Shown here: positions 12,191 through 22,796 of the stretch, piece after piece
How positions within the stretch are numbered: the stretch's first letter is position 1
Layout of the letters: the number at the start of each line of letters is the position of its first letter
Source of the DNA: Protula sp. h YS-2021
Lineage: Eukaryota > Annelida > Polychaeta > Sabellida > Serpulidae
Reading direction: 5' to 3'
DNA: 64,000 nt
Assembly (NCBI GenBank): GCA_949752745.1
Contig: OX457032.1
Span: 10,171,543-10,235,542, forward strand
Program-made: the position numbers and the translations under genes
Notes under the pieces: generated by a model
Databases searched by the model: none
Seen by the model: only the letters and a program-made list of their open reading frames with translations
What the model was told of the DNA's origin: nothing

Positions 12191-13912
12191 ATCGGCGGTC
12201 CGTCTTTGGCGTGACACTGTCGCTTTTGACGCAAAGTTGATTTTGTTTTCAGTAACAGAAAGTTTAACATATCAGCTACTAAAATAAGTAATTATATTAG
12301 GCTTACTTCTTTCTCACATAATACATTCCGCAGGTTTCTAAGATGCGTTTTTACATTTGTTGACTTATAAAATAGAAGCGGGAGAGAGATCTTTGTTGGA
12401 GCTGTATCACTGATTGTGAATATACGAGGTGTACAGGGATAACGGTACTGCGGGATAGACCGTTAAGGGGCAATATTCTGTATTCTGTCGTGACCTTAAC
12501 TCATTTAACAAATAATTTTCTATTCAGTATTTATTTCAGGTTTATTCAGTACTTGACTGGCACTCAGAAGCCAATGCAGCGAGATAAGTGTGCAATGCAC
12601 CACATAAAATGTGCATTGTACCCCTAAAGTGTGTATTGTACCGCGTAAAGTGTGTATTTTCCTTTTGAAACTTATCCTCGAGTTTTGTCAATAGGTAAAT
12701 AGATATAAGCATCTGTTCAAGAGGAAATTACAGATATAATGTTAGCAATTGTGTTATTATTATTTTTATTAAAATGTATCAAACATATCTAAAATGTTTA
12801 CTAATGATAATAACGTGATTTTAAATCACTAAAAATATTCTTTTTAGAATAAAAAATTTAATCAACAATTTTAATGTTAACACCTCTTAGATATCTACAA
12901 ATTGCATTTTTTGCATAAATTATTTTTTGCAGAATTTATGATGCAAAACTGTCGTTTTATTTCTTAAAACGTTTTCTTTTTTTCGAGTATTTCGCGTTCT
13001 CCACCTTTAGAAGGAGTCCCTTATTTACCATAATCGACCCATAAATAATGAATTGAAATTTTCTACACGCGTAGGCGTACAATGTAAATAAACATGCCAC
13101 AATTGCCTTATTAGATGGAACTGGAAACACTCGAGTCTGAAAAAAAAACCGAGTGACAACACGTTACCCACATTCCTTTTCATCTCAGTAAGATGATCTT
13201 AGGCGGGTTTGCCATGGGGATGGAATAGCACCGGGGTAAGAAAGAACGCGAACTATGCTTTTACACGTAAAAGCGTGTTACGAAATAAAACGACAGTTTT
13301 TGCTGCGCAAAAGCTAACGTTCGCTTAACTCCGCCTTTAAAAGGATTAGAAACCGAAAGAGACATCACAGTACATTTGAGGTTTAACGAGTCTTCAACAA
13401 AAGAACAATCTCGATGTGCAATATCATATATACTTAAACTAAAAGATCAGAGGATGCGTAGGGGTGGGCGCCGTATTTCTGCGAAGGTCCCTAAATTTCT
13501 AGTGGCTATGTGGGTCTTACCTATGAACGATGGCTTGAGCTTAAGAACCACTGTGTCCCAGAAGCCATTTAATTAAAAGGCTACAACGCTTCCCTCTCTT
13601 TTGCCTGACGGCAGAGCCAAGACAAAGGTAAACTTCAGTGTATCTCACCCTGAATATATCGTTGCTTCCCTCAAAATGTTTCTATCTGATAAAAACCGGA
13701 AAACCAACCCCAGATCCCTCTACGAAACGTTTGGTTTGGTCGTGTGTGTGTGTGTGTGGGGGGGGGGGGGGGAGGATGGGTCACTGATTGGAAATGTCAT
13801 CAATTGAGAGATGGACGAGTCATAGAAGGAGGCTGGCTTCAGCATTGCGGCTGACCTGTACCCCTATATGGACGAACGTCTAAGCTGTAACTCTTCATGC
13901 AAATAAATCAAG

Positions 13913-13940
13913 AAATCGACAGCAACCCCCCCCCCCCCCG
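13913..13940. repeat. Poly-C run
   Basis: A run of about 17 C followed by GGGG. Similar homopolymers of G or C are common through the window. Confidence 0.9.
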
Positions 13941-14274
13941 GGGATGCCTTGAATGGCCACATCCGCCGCAGAATTTATTCCACTGGGCTCGATAGACTTT
14001 CGTACTGGATGGTTTATGTACTTGAGTTGTTTTCATCATTTCCCAATCCGAAACTTCGGCTTTTAGAAAAAGGGGGATAGATGCGACACTCTCAGATTCA
14101 GAAGACGCGGGGCGGGGTGGAGTTGTTCCAATGAGGCTGGTACAGGAGTCCCCGGTGGCAAGGGATTTGGAGTCACATCTTCACCCTGAATCCAGCAATC
14201 AGGGTGAACTATGGTGCCTTTTGTTGCTACGGAGCTGTTAAAATGAGGTTGCTCTCTCGAAACACCGGGACTCT

Positions 14275-15790
14275 GAGCAAAAGATGCTGCAGGATTGCCC
14301 GAGGCTCTGAGCAAAAGTTGCCGCAGGATTGCCCGGTGTAAGGAAACGTTTTGACCCCCAAAATAAATCGACCCCCCGGTCGATTTGTTTTAAAACAAAC
14401 AGACCTCCCGGTCGATTTGTTTTAAAACAAACAGACCCCCCTTGAAATGTTTTAACCCTCTTATCTTTTGTTGATTTCTTTATTTCTTTCCACATATGGC
14501 CACCTTATTAGTTTCTTTAATTGAAATAAAAACTATATCCGTGAATAACAATTCATTTAGCAACTAACATCTACATTTTCAAACACAAAAACGCTTCCAA
14601 CACCACTAACAAACAGTCACCAAAAAATCTGTCCAAGCTCAATAATGACATTTCAAAGGCTCAAAATAATAATTTTCTACATCAAGAGGTAGAAAATGCT
14701 TAAAATAGTATTAAAAACCATATGCACCTTGTTTACTTCCATTTCATATTTAAACATGATTATTTGGAGGGGGTCATTTTATTATAGGGGAGGTCTGTTT
14801 GTTATGGCGGGCTTTCCCAAAACAAATCGACCGGGGGGTCTGTTTGTTTTAAAACAAATCGACCGGGGGTCGATTTGTTTGGGGGTCAAAACGTTTCATT
14901 ACACCGGGGCTCTAAGCAAAAGTTGCTGCAGGATTGCCCGGGGCTCTGAGCAAAAGTTGCTGCAGGACTGCCCGGGGCTCTGAGCAAAAGTTGCTGCAGG
15001 ATTGCCCGGGGCTCTGAGCAAAAGTTGCTTCAGGATTGCCCGGGGCTCTGAGCAAAAGTTGCTGCAGGATTGCCCAGGGCTCTAAGCAAAAGTTGCTGCA
15101 GGATTGCAGGGGCCTCTGAGCAAAAGTTGCTGCAGGATTGCCCAGGGCTCTAAGCAAAAGTTGCTGCAGGATTGCCCGGGGCTCTGAGCAAAAGTTGCTG
15201 CAGGATTGCCCAGGGCTCTAAGCAAAAGTTGCTGCAGGATTGCCCGGGGCTCTGAGCAAAAGTTGCTGCAGGATTGCCCGGGGCTCTGAGCAAAAGTTGC
15301 TTCAGGATTGCCCAGGGCTCTGAGCAAAAGTTGCTGCAGGATTGCCCGGGGCTCTAAGCAAAAATTGCTGCAGGATTGCAGGGGCCTCTGAGCAAAAGTT
15401 GCTGCAGGATTGTCCGGGGCTCTGAGCAAAAGTTGCTTCAGGATTGCCCGGAGCTCTAAGCAAAAGTTGCTGCAGGATTGCCCGGGGCTCTAGGCAAAAG
15501 TTGCTGCAGGATTTCCCAGGGCTCTAAGCAAAAATTGCTGCAGGATTGCCCGGGGCTCTGAGCAAAAGTTGCTGCAGGATTGCCCGGGGCTCTAAGCAAA
15601 AGTTGCTGCAGGATTGCCCGGGTTCTAAGCAAAAGTTGCTGCAGGATTGCCCGGGGCTCTGAGCAAAAGTTGCTGCAGGATTGCCCAGGGCCCTGAGCAA
15701 AAGTTGCTGCAGGATTGCCCGGGGCTCTAAGCAAAAGTTCCTGCAGGATTGCCCGGGGCTCTGAGCAAAAGTTGCTGCAGAATTGCCCGC
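14275..15790. repeat. 33-bp minisatellite, about 29 copies
   Basis: The unit carries GAGCAAAAGTTGCTGCAGGA then TTGCCCGGGGCTCT. Two units lie left of a small TIR element (14336-14904) and the rest to its right. Long open frames on the minus strand here are only the translated repeat. It lies inside the DIRS-like element 2, next to the insertion site of element B. Confidence 0.9.
14336..14904. mobile_element. 569-bp TIR element inside the 33-bp satellite
   Basis: It begins GTGTAAGGAAACGTTTTGAC and ends with the near complement, GTCAAAACGTTTCATTACAC. Inside are further palindromic pieces around GTCGATTTGTTTTAAAACAA. The satellite unit GATTGCCCGGGGCTCT is interrupted with CG present on both sides, which suggests a 2-bp target duplication. 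No coding capacity is visible. Confidence 0.7.
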
Positions 15791-15821
15791 GGTGGAAAAG
15801 CTTGCAAAATATGTCTCGAAC

Positions 15822-15827
15822 ACTGGC
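15822..15827. repeat. Target-site duplication ACTGGC, left of element B
   Basis: ACTGGC directly precedes the terminal AGTAG at 15828 and recurs directly after the terminal CTACT at 23813-23818. Six-bp duplications are the mark of Polinton/Maverick integration. Confidence 0.9.
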
Positions 15828-15857
15828 AGTAGTTGAGAAACGAGAGTTCTGGCACAG

Positions 15858-15995
15858 GAAGTGACGTCATCATGACGTAACAAGGTGTGCTAGAACTCTC
15901 ATGAGAGTTCAAGCACAGTGACGTCATAATGACGTCATATTGTGTTCTGGATCAGATGTTAAAGCGCGCGCCCGTGTCAATGACGTCATCATGAC
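15858..15995. promoter_or_regulatory. Cluster of TGACGTCA (CRE-type) sites, element B left TIR
   Basis: Several TGACGTCA palindromes, mostly paired as TGACGTCATNATGACGTCA, followed by CACGTG and CACATG E-box-like sites up to about 16065. TGACGTCA is the consensus CREB/ATF site. Function here is an inference. The right TIR has the mirror image at about 23640-23780. Confidence 0.6.
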
Positions 15996-16106
15996 GTCAT
16001 TCGTCACGTGACCTGTCAATCATTTGTCACATGACCTGTCAATGATGTGTCACATGACCTGTCAATCATGTATATGAGGAAAATTTTCCCGATCATAAAC
16101 CTTCTG

Positions 16107-16191
16107 GCCTGAATGGCTCAGTTGGTAGAGCGCAGGGCCCGTGAGCGGACCCATGATCTGAAGGTCAATGGATCGAACCCGCCCTCGGGCA
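16107..16191 (+). repeat. tRNA-like module in element B left TIR
   Basis: GCCTGAA, then TGGCTCAGTTGGTAGAGCG (a perfect A box with D-arm) and, about 50 bp on, GGATCGAACCC (B-box-like), ending CTCGGGCA. The first and last seven bases pair at most positions, allowing a wobble. It is about 85 bp, with extra bases in the anticodon region that could be an intron. The T-arm pairs poorly, so I call it tRNA-like rather than a tRNA gene. An inverted copy lies at 23449-23533. Confidence 0.6.
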
Positions 16192-16199
16192 TCACTTTC

Positions 16200-16365
16200 A
16201 TATCATGGGGACCCCCCCCCTGGTGAAGAATCATATACCATGGGGACCCCCCCCCGGTGAAGAATCATATACAATGGGACCCCCCCCTGGTGAAGAATCA
16301 TATACCATGGGGACCCCCCCCCCGTGAAGAAGTATATCATATCATGGGACCCCCCCCCCTAGGAT
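16200..16365. repeat. C-run minisatellite, element B left TIR
   Basis: About five imperfect units of ATCATATACCATGGGGACCC with 8-10 C and TGGTGAAGA. The mirror copy with G runs is at about 23270-23430. The C/G runs could form G-quadruplexes on one strand. Confidence 0.85.
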
Positions 16366-16735
16366 GTGATTCAACACTCCTATAAGAGCACATTGTCTGT
16401 GCACATATGCATCATTCATGCTCTGACTGCCGTTGGATACACATGGAAAAAAAAGTGAAAACAGTTGCTCTTACCTATTGTGTTGTGCTGTGCTGTTGAA
16501 GAACAAGTGAAGGATTGACTGGAATACACATAGGAGACGAAGTGAAACTAGGATGTGATTCAACACTCCTATAAGAGCACATTGTCTGTGCACATATGCA
16601 TCATTCATGCTCTGACTGCCGTTGGATACACATGGAAAAAAAGTGAAAACAGTTGCTCTTACCTATTGTGTTGTGCTGTGCTGTTGAAGAACAAGTGAAG
16701 GATTGACTGGAATACACATAGGAGACGAAGTGAAA
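16361..16735. repeat. About 187-bp tandem duplication in element B TIR
   Basis: A unit starting CTAGGATGTGATTCAACACT and ending GAGACGAAGTGAAAC is repeated twice. It holds GTTGGATACACATGGA, which also occurs in element C, so B and C are related beyond their termini. The mirror copy is at about 22890-23270. Confidence 0.85.
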
Positions 16736-16833
16736 CATTAGTTATTCTTTGGAAAAGGAAAGTGAACGATTGGTTATTCTTTGGAAAGGAAGTGAAAGAT
16801 TGGAGACGAATTGGCAAAACAGTCGTGGTAAGT

Positions 16834-16864
<31 letters not shown>

Positions 16865-16955
16865 GGTTTGTGTTCACTTTTATGACTCTGTGACATTATG
16901 TGACAACATGTGACTGTGACATCATGTGACTCTGTGACATTATGTGACTGTGACT

Positions 16956-16994
<39 letters not shown>

Positions 16995-18044
16995 AATGGC
17001 TATATTTCTATGTCTATTTTCACTATTATTATGATAATATTTAATTAGTCATATTTCAATGGTTCTAACCACACAGCATAGGAATAAGTACTTGTGTACA
17101 GAGTGTGGGGAAACCGACTGAGAAATTTTAGAGTGCACTCGTACAGAGTGTGGTGGAAAACCGATCGATAATTTCAGAGTGCGCTCGTACAGAGTGTGGG
17201 GGAAAACCGATCGATAATTTCAGAGTGCACTCGTACAGAGTGTGAGGGAAAACCGATCGATAATTTCAGAGTGCACTCGTTCAGACCGTGGGAACGATCG
17301 ATAAATTTGAAAACATCAAAGGCCTAGACCGTGGGAACGATCAATAAAAATCAGAGTGCACTCGTTCCAGAGCGTGGGAATGGGATTTTCCCTACGTTAA
17401 GTCCAATGTTATGTTTTAAGTTATAGTAGTTGGAAAATGACACTTCTAAAACACATTTAACAAATGTAGTTTTTTGATAACATATAATATATAAAATAAG
17501 TTTGAACATTTTAGCATTCTACTTATTTGAATGTTCTAAAGTCATAGTAGTAGAAAAATGGTGGTTCTAGACCAACTTTAGCAAATTTAGTTTTTAACAC
17601 CATATGATATATAACATAAGTTTGAACATTTTAGCACGCTACCTATTTGAATATTCTAAAGTCATAGTAGTGGAAAAATGGTGGTTCTAGACCAATTTTA
17701 ACAAATTTTGTTTTTTGACAACATATGATGTATAAGATAAGTTTGAACATTTTACCATGGTGTAGTAAGGTAAAAATCAGGGTTCTAAACCAACTTTAAC
17801 AAATTTAGTTTTTTACACGTTTCAGACGATTCTACCACTTGGTTGATCGGTTGATTGTTGGAAAATGAAAAGTAAAAATGTGGATAGTTATGTAGGAAAA
17901 CTGCGCCCATTCAAAAGACGTGTTCGAATGGCAAGCCCATTTTAAAGACGTGTTCGAATGGCAAGCCCATTTTAAAGACGTGTTCGAATGGCAAGCCCAT
18001 TCAAAACACGTGTTCGAATAATTTTTGAAAGATATTACGTCGTG

Positions 18045-18815
18045 GTATTGTTCAACAAATTGTTCAACATGTTCAACAGGTTCAACATGTTCAACATGTT
18101 CAACTTGTTCAACATGTTCAACATGTTCAACATGTTCAACTTGTTCAACATGTTCAACATGTTCAACATGTTCAACATGTTCAACTTGTTCAACATGTTC
18201 AACATGTTCAACATGTTCAACTTGTTCAACATGTTCAACATGTTCAACATGTTCAACTTGTTCAACATGTTCAACATGTTCAACATGTTCAACTTGTTCA
18301 ACATGTTCAACATGTTCAACTTGTTCAACATGTTCAACATGTTCAACATGTTCAACTTGTTCAACATGTTCAACATGTTCAACATGTTCAACATGTTCAA
18401 CATGTTCAACTTGTTCAACATGTTCAACATGTTCAACATGTTCAACATGTTCAACATGTTCAACTTGTTCAACATGTTCAACATGTTCAACATGTTCAAC
18501 ATGTTCAACTTGTTCAACATGTTCAACATGTTCAACATGTTCAACTTGTTCAACATGTTCAACATGTTCAACATGTTCAACTTGTTCAACATGTTCAACA
18601 TGTTCAACATGTTCAACTTGTTCAACATGTTCAACATGTTCAACTTGTTCAACATGTTCAACATGTTCAACTTGTTCAACTTGTTCAACATGTTCAACAT
18701 GTTCAACATGTTCAACATGTTCAACATGTTCAACTTGTTCAACATGTTCAACACGTTCAACATGTTCAACATGTTCAACATGTTCAACATGTTCAACAAG
18801 TTGTTCAACATGTTC
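18045..18815. repeat. 9-bp array TTCAACATG/TTCAACTTG, left arm
   Basis: About 85 units of 9 bp, mixing TTCAACATG and TTCAACTTG. Each junction of CATG units makes the 8-bp palindrome AACATGTT. All three frames are open because the unit is a multiple of three; I regard these frames as non-coding. The right arm (21225-21500) has about 30 units, so the arrays have changed length independently. Confidence 0.95.
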
Positions 18816-18885
18816 AACAAGTTGTATATAAAGCTATGTTGAAAGACTTTCTCATCATTTGAATAGTGTAGGTTGAACCGAAAGG

Positions 18886-18937
18886 ATGTATAAATGCAAC
18901 ATTTGTTCGAAATCTTACAATTAGCTGCAAAGTCGCA
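18886..18937 (+). pseudogene. 5' fragment of the zinc-finger gene in the left TIR
   Basis: The first 12 codons of the zinc-finger gene are repeated here in inverted orientation and closed by a stop (TAG for TGG); similarity ends a few bases later. This shows that the repeat boundary falls inside the gene. Confidence 0.85.
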
Positions 18938-19004
18938 TATGGTAAAGTTATTTCTAAAAATTTTAGGACATAGTGTGTCCAACCTCGAGTGTGACAGCTC
19001 CCTA

Positions 19005-19071
19005 TAGAGCATAAAAGGTACCTACCCTCAGACATAACGCACATTCTGTATCAAGATACTGAAGAGTGAAC
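19005..19071 (+). promoter_or_regulatory. Probable promoter of the element B PC4-like gene
   Basis: A TATA-like CATAAAAGG lies at about 19009-19017, about 55 bp upstream of the ATG at 19072. It is outside the repeated arm, so this gene's promoter is unique, unlike that of the zinc-finger gene. Confidence 0.4.
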
Positions 19072-19614
19072 ATGTCTGCAGTGAGTGAACAACAACTACC
19101 ATCTATGGCAATGCCTGCAGAAAATTCTATAGCAAAGCCTGAGACAATACCTACAGCAAAGTCTAAGGCAATGCCCATGGTAAAGTCTAAGGCGAAGTCA
19201 CGTCAGCAGCGTCAAAAGCGACCACATCTTAGAAAGATAAAAAGAGATGAGTTACCAGCTATGACGCCGCCGTGTAAAATGCGAAAAAATACGACAGAGC
19301 CTAATATGAAGCGAGAACCGGAGCGTAAAGCTGATACCACCATGAAGAAGATGCGTGTAGACGATTCACCGGTTATGATACCCATTAATGGAGAAACATA
19401 TATTAAATTGGTGAATTATCAACAGAAAGTGATGGTTAACATTCGTAAATATATTACGAATCATGCATCTGGGAGGTTATATCCTACCAAGAAGGGAATT
19501 TTATTGTCATTGAAAGACTGGCACATGTTGAAGAAGCAAATGACGTCAGTGGATCTCATGCTTCAGAAAATGGATTTGTATAAATGCAGTGACTGTCAGA
19601 AGATGGTTGAGTAG
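19072..19614 (+). CDS. PC4/SUB1-like single-strand DNA-binding protein of element B
   Basis: A 180-residue protein starting MSAVSEQQ (the open frame extends six bases upstream to a GTG, but ATG at 19072 is the eukaryotic start). Residues 1-100 are basic and low complexity with many Lys/Arg/Pro. Residues about 102-158 match the PC4/SUB1 coactivator fold: GETYIKLV, VMVNIRKYI, then PTKKGILLSLKDWHMLKKQM. A CSDC pair lies near the C-terminus. It is clearly related to the PC4-like gene of element A (39752-40099), including a shared TT[MI]KK[ML][RK]V lead-in. PC4 proteins bind single-stranded DNA and act in transcription and replication. A replication or transcription accessory role is inferred. Confidence 0.8.
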   Translation: MSAVSEQQLPSMAMPAENSIAKPETIPTAKSKAMPMVKSKAKSRQQRQKRPHLRKIKRDELPAMTPPCKMRKNTTEPNMKREPERKADTTMKKMRVDDSPVMIPINGETYIKLVNYQQKVMVNIRKYITNHASGRLYPTKKGILLSLKDWHMLKKQMTSVDLMLQKMDLYKCSDCQKMVE

Positions 19615-19619
19615 ACAGG

Positions 19620-20431
19620 GAGATGACTGTATACAGTTTTAACAGCATGACGAGCTTAATAAATGCTTTGATTTCATCACAGTGCAGAAGATTGGACCGA
19701 AGGTTTTGAAGCTTGACAAGAACTTAGCTTTGACTCATATGAACATGTACATTTGATATGTAGTTCAAATTAAATTGTCTTCATATGTAGACTATGAAAT
19801 TAACATTATCTATGTTCATGTGAAGTCAGTTGTTATAAAATTTTAAGTTAAGTTCTTCAGCACATGTATTAACATAATATGTATTTGAAATAGTTTTGTT
19901 TTTATCATAATTGTACATAGTTGTAATGTTCAATAAAAACACATATGATGCTTTTCAACTTTTTATTTTTCTCATACAATACTTGGATATAATACATAAT
20001 AAAACAATACTTGGATATAATACATAATAAAACAATACTTGGATATAATACATAATAAAACAATACTTGGATATAATACATAATAAAACAATACTTGGAT
20101 ATAATACATAATAAAACAATACTTGGATATAATACATAATAAAACAATACTTGGATATAATACATAATAAAACAATACTTGGATATAATACATAATAAAA
20201 CAATACTTGAATATATTACATAATAATACAATTCTTTAATATAATACATAATAATACAAAATTAACTATAATACCCAATATATGATATATGGTTTAAGGG
20301 TCAATTAAAACCATGTCAGGAACCTTACGACTTTATATGTTGCAAAGCAAGACATATATTACACAGCGCTTAAGTTAATAAAATGTTACAACATTTATAA
20401 AGTCTTTATTATAAAGTTTAGTCAAATAAGT
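19620..20431. other. Convergent intergenic region of element B
   Basis: AT-rich region between the two converging genes. It holds AATAAA signals (for example near 19660 and 19931) for the + gene, the 28-bp array, and the 3' end region of the minus gene. No other gene is seen. Confidence 0.6.
19976..20230. repeat. 28-bp minisatellite, about 9 copies
   Basis: The unit reads ACTTGGATATAATACATAAT followed by AAAACAAT. It lies in the 3' region between the converging genes. Open frames across it are translated repeat only. Confidence 0.9.
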
Positions 20432-21166
20432 CTATTTTTCTGCATCTGTTTCACTCTGTTCACTGTCCATGCCACTTTCTTCGTCACTGCTACCATCCTC
20501 CTCCTCCTCCATATCTAGTAGCTCTTCAAAGAATGCGTTGTTTTTCCTTATAGCCGCCTTTAATGCCTTTGAATACTTATAATGTTTTTCATCAACAAAG
20601 TAATTAAAGTCCTCTAAAATCTTTTGATAATGTTTGCTTTGTTGTAGACGCTGGGTATAGGTGAACAGTCTCATAAACAGTTGTTTTAGTCCATGCTTAT
20701 AAATGGGTCGAAGGTCATAACTTGCTATTTCACGCGCATCTTCAAGTCCTTGTTCTTCATATTCTGAAACCTTTTCTTGAAATATGTTATCATAGTCATC
20801 GTAGACGTCTTGAACCATATCATGCCAAACAGAGTCTATTTCTGACTCACTTTCAGAGTCTGTTTCTGACTCACTTTCAGAACTCCTGTCATCAGCATCC
20901 TCACCACACTGCTCCATATGTTTGAGCAAAGCTTCTTCGCTGTTGTACAATGCACCACATTCTGCACAAGCATGTGCATTCTTTTCAGCTATGTTGACGC
21001 TTTGACTTTCCATAGAAGACTCATCTAAAGTTTCCGTGAAAGGTAGTTTTACAGGGTTTTCCATATCCGATTCTTCATCCACTTCTGAAGCGTGAGCAAC
21101 CTTTAAGTGTCTTTTAAGACTTTGCGGCCAATTGTAAGATTTCGAACAAATGTTGCATTTATACAT
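20432..21166 (-). CDS. Two-C2H2 zinc-finger protein of element B
   Basis: A 244-residue acidic protein. Finger 1 is at the N-terminus (CNICSKSYN... ending HLKVAH, residues 4-25) and finger 2 at about 67-87 (CAECGALYN... HMEQC, with a final Cys). A Ser/Glu/Asp-rich linker covers about 90-112. A predicted helical domain covers about 115-222 (VWHDMVQDVYDDYDN, LRPIYKHGLKQLFMRLFTY, DFNYFVDEKHYKYSKAL), and the end is acidic. I do not recognise the C-terminal domain. Zinc fingers also open the element A polymerase, so DNA targeting of element ends is possible but inferred. The promoter and first codons lie in the inverted repeat. Confidence 0.75.
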   Translation of the reverse strand: MYKCNICSKSYNWPQSLKRHLKVAHASEVDEESDMENPVKLPFTETLDESSMESQSVNIAEKNAHACAECGALYNSEEALLKHMEQCGEDADDRSSESESETDSESESEIDSVWHDMVQDVYDDYDNIFQEKVSEYEEQGLEDAREIASYDLRPIYKHGLKQLFMRLFTYTQRLQQSKHYQKILEDFNYFVDEKHYKYSKALKAAIRKNNAFFEELLDMEEEEDGSSDEESGMDSEQSETDAEK

Positions 21167-22759
21167 CCTTTCGGTTCAACCTACACTATTCAAATGATGA
21201 GAAAGTCTTTAAACATAGCTTTATGTACAACTTGTTCAACATGTTCAACAACATGTTGAACAACAACATGTTGAACAAGTTGAACATGTTGAACATGTTG
21301 AACAAGTTGAACATGTTGAACATGTTGAACATGTTGAACATGTTGAACATGTTGAACATGTTGAACAAGTTGAACATGTTGAACATGTTGAACATGTTGA
21401 ACATGTTGAACAAGTTGAACATGTTGAACATGTTGAACATGTTGAACAAGTTGAACATGTTGAACATGTTGAACCTGTTGAACATGTTGAACAATTTGTT
21501 GAACAATACCACGACGTAATATCTTTCAAAAATTATTCGAACACGTGTTTTGAATGGGCTTGCCATTCGCACACGTCTTTAAAATGGGCTTGCCATTCGA
21601 ACACGTCTTTAAAATGGGCTTGCCATTCGAACACGTCTTTTGAATGGGCGCAGTTTTCCTACATAACTATCCACATTTTTACTTTTCATTTTCCAACAAT
21701 CAACCGATCAACCAAGTGGTAGAATCGTCTGAAACGTGTAAAAAACTAAATTTGTTAAAGTTGGTTTAGAACCCTGATTTTTACCTTACTACACCATGGT
21801 AAAATGTTCAAACTTATCTTATACATCATATGTTGTCAAAAAACAAAATTTGTTAAAGTTGGTCTAGAACCCTTATTTTTACCCTACTACACCATGGTAA
21901 AATGTTTAAACTTATTTTATACATCATATGTTGTCAAAAAACTAAATTTGTTAAAATTGGTCTAGAACCACCATTTTTACCCTACTACACCATGGTTAAA
22001 TGTTCAAACTTATTTTATACATCATATTTTGTCAAAAAACAAAATTTGTTAAAATTGGTCTAGAACCACCATTTTTCCACTACTATGACTTTAGAATATT
22101 CAAATAGGTAGCGTGCTAAAATGTTCAAACTTATGTTATATATCATATGGTGTTAAAAACTAAATTTGCTAAAGTTGGTCTAGAACCACCATTTTTCTAC
22201 TACTATGACTTTAGAACATTCAAATAAGTAGAATGCTAAAATGTTCAAACTTATTTTATATATTATATGTTATCAAAAAACTACATTTGTTAAATGTGTT
22301 TTAGAAGTGTCATTTTCCAACTACTATAACTTAAAACATAACATTGGACTTAACGTAGGGAAAATCCCATTCCCACGCTCTGGAACGAGTGCACTCTGAT
22401 TTTTATTGATCGTTCCCACGGTCTAGGCCTTTGATGTTTTCAAATTTATCGATCGTTCCCACGGTCTGAACGAGTGCACTCTGAAATTATCGATCGGTTT
22501 TCCCTCACACTCTGTACGAGTGCACTCTAAAATTTCTCAGTCGGTTTTCCCCCCACACTCTGTACACATGTACTTATGCTATGTGTGTGGTTACTGTAAT
22601 GGGGAAACCATTGAAATATGACTAATTAAATATTATCATAATAATAATAATAAAAAAAAATAAAAAAAGTTACACAGTCACATAATGTCACAGAGTCACA
22701 TGATGTCACAGTCACATGTTGTCACATAATGTCACAGAGTCATAAAAGTGAACACAAAC

Positions 22760-22796
<37 letters not shown>

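Larger units (their letters stand above)
15828..18937. repeat. Element B left terminal inverted repeat
   Basis: It matches, reversed, the sequence from 23812 down to about 21130. The match runs through the 9-bp array and into the first codons of the zinc-finger gene. Here those codons (ATG at 18886) read MYKCNICSKSYN and then meet TAG where the intact gene has TGG. The left 9-bp array is about 770 bp against about 280 bp on the right. Confidence 0.85.

Noticed and set aside
14912..15927. Minus-strand frames with LLLRAPGNPAATFAQ repeats
   Set aside because: Translated 33-bp satellite.
17988..18842. Open frames of 284, 268 and 325 residues over the 9-bp array
   Set aside because: The unit length is a multiple of three without stops, so all frames are open. 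There is no domain, and the frame differs between arms.
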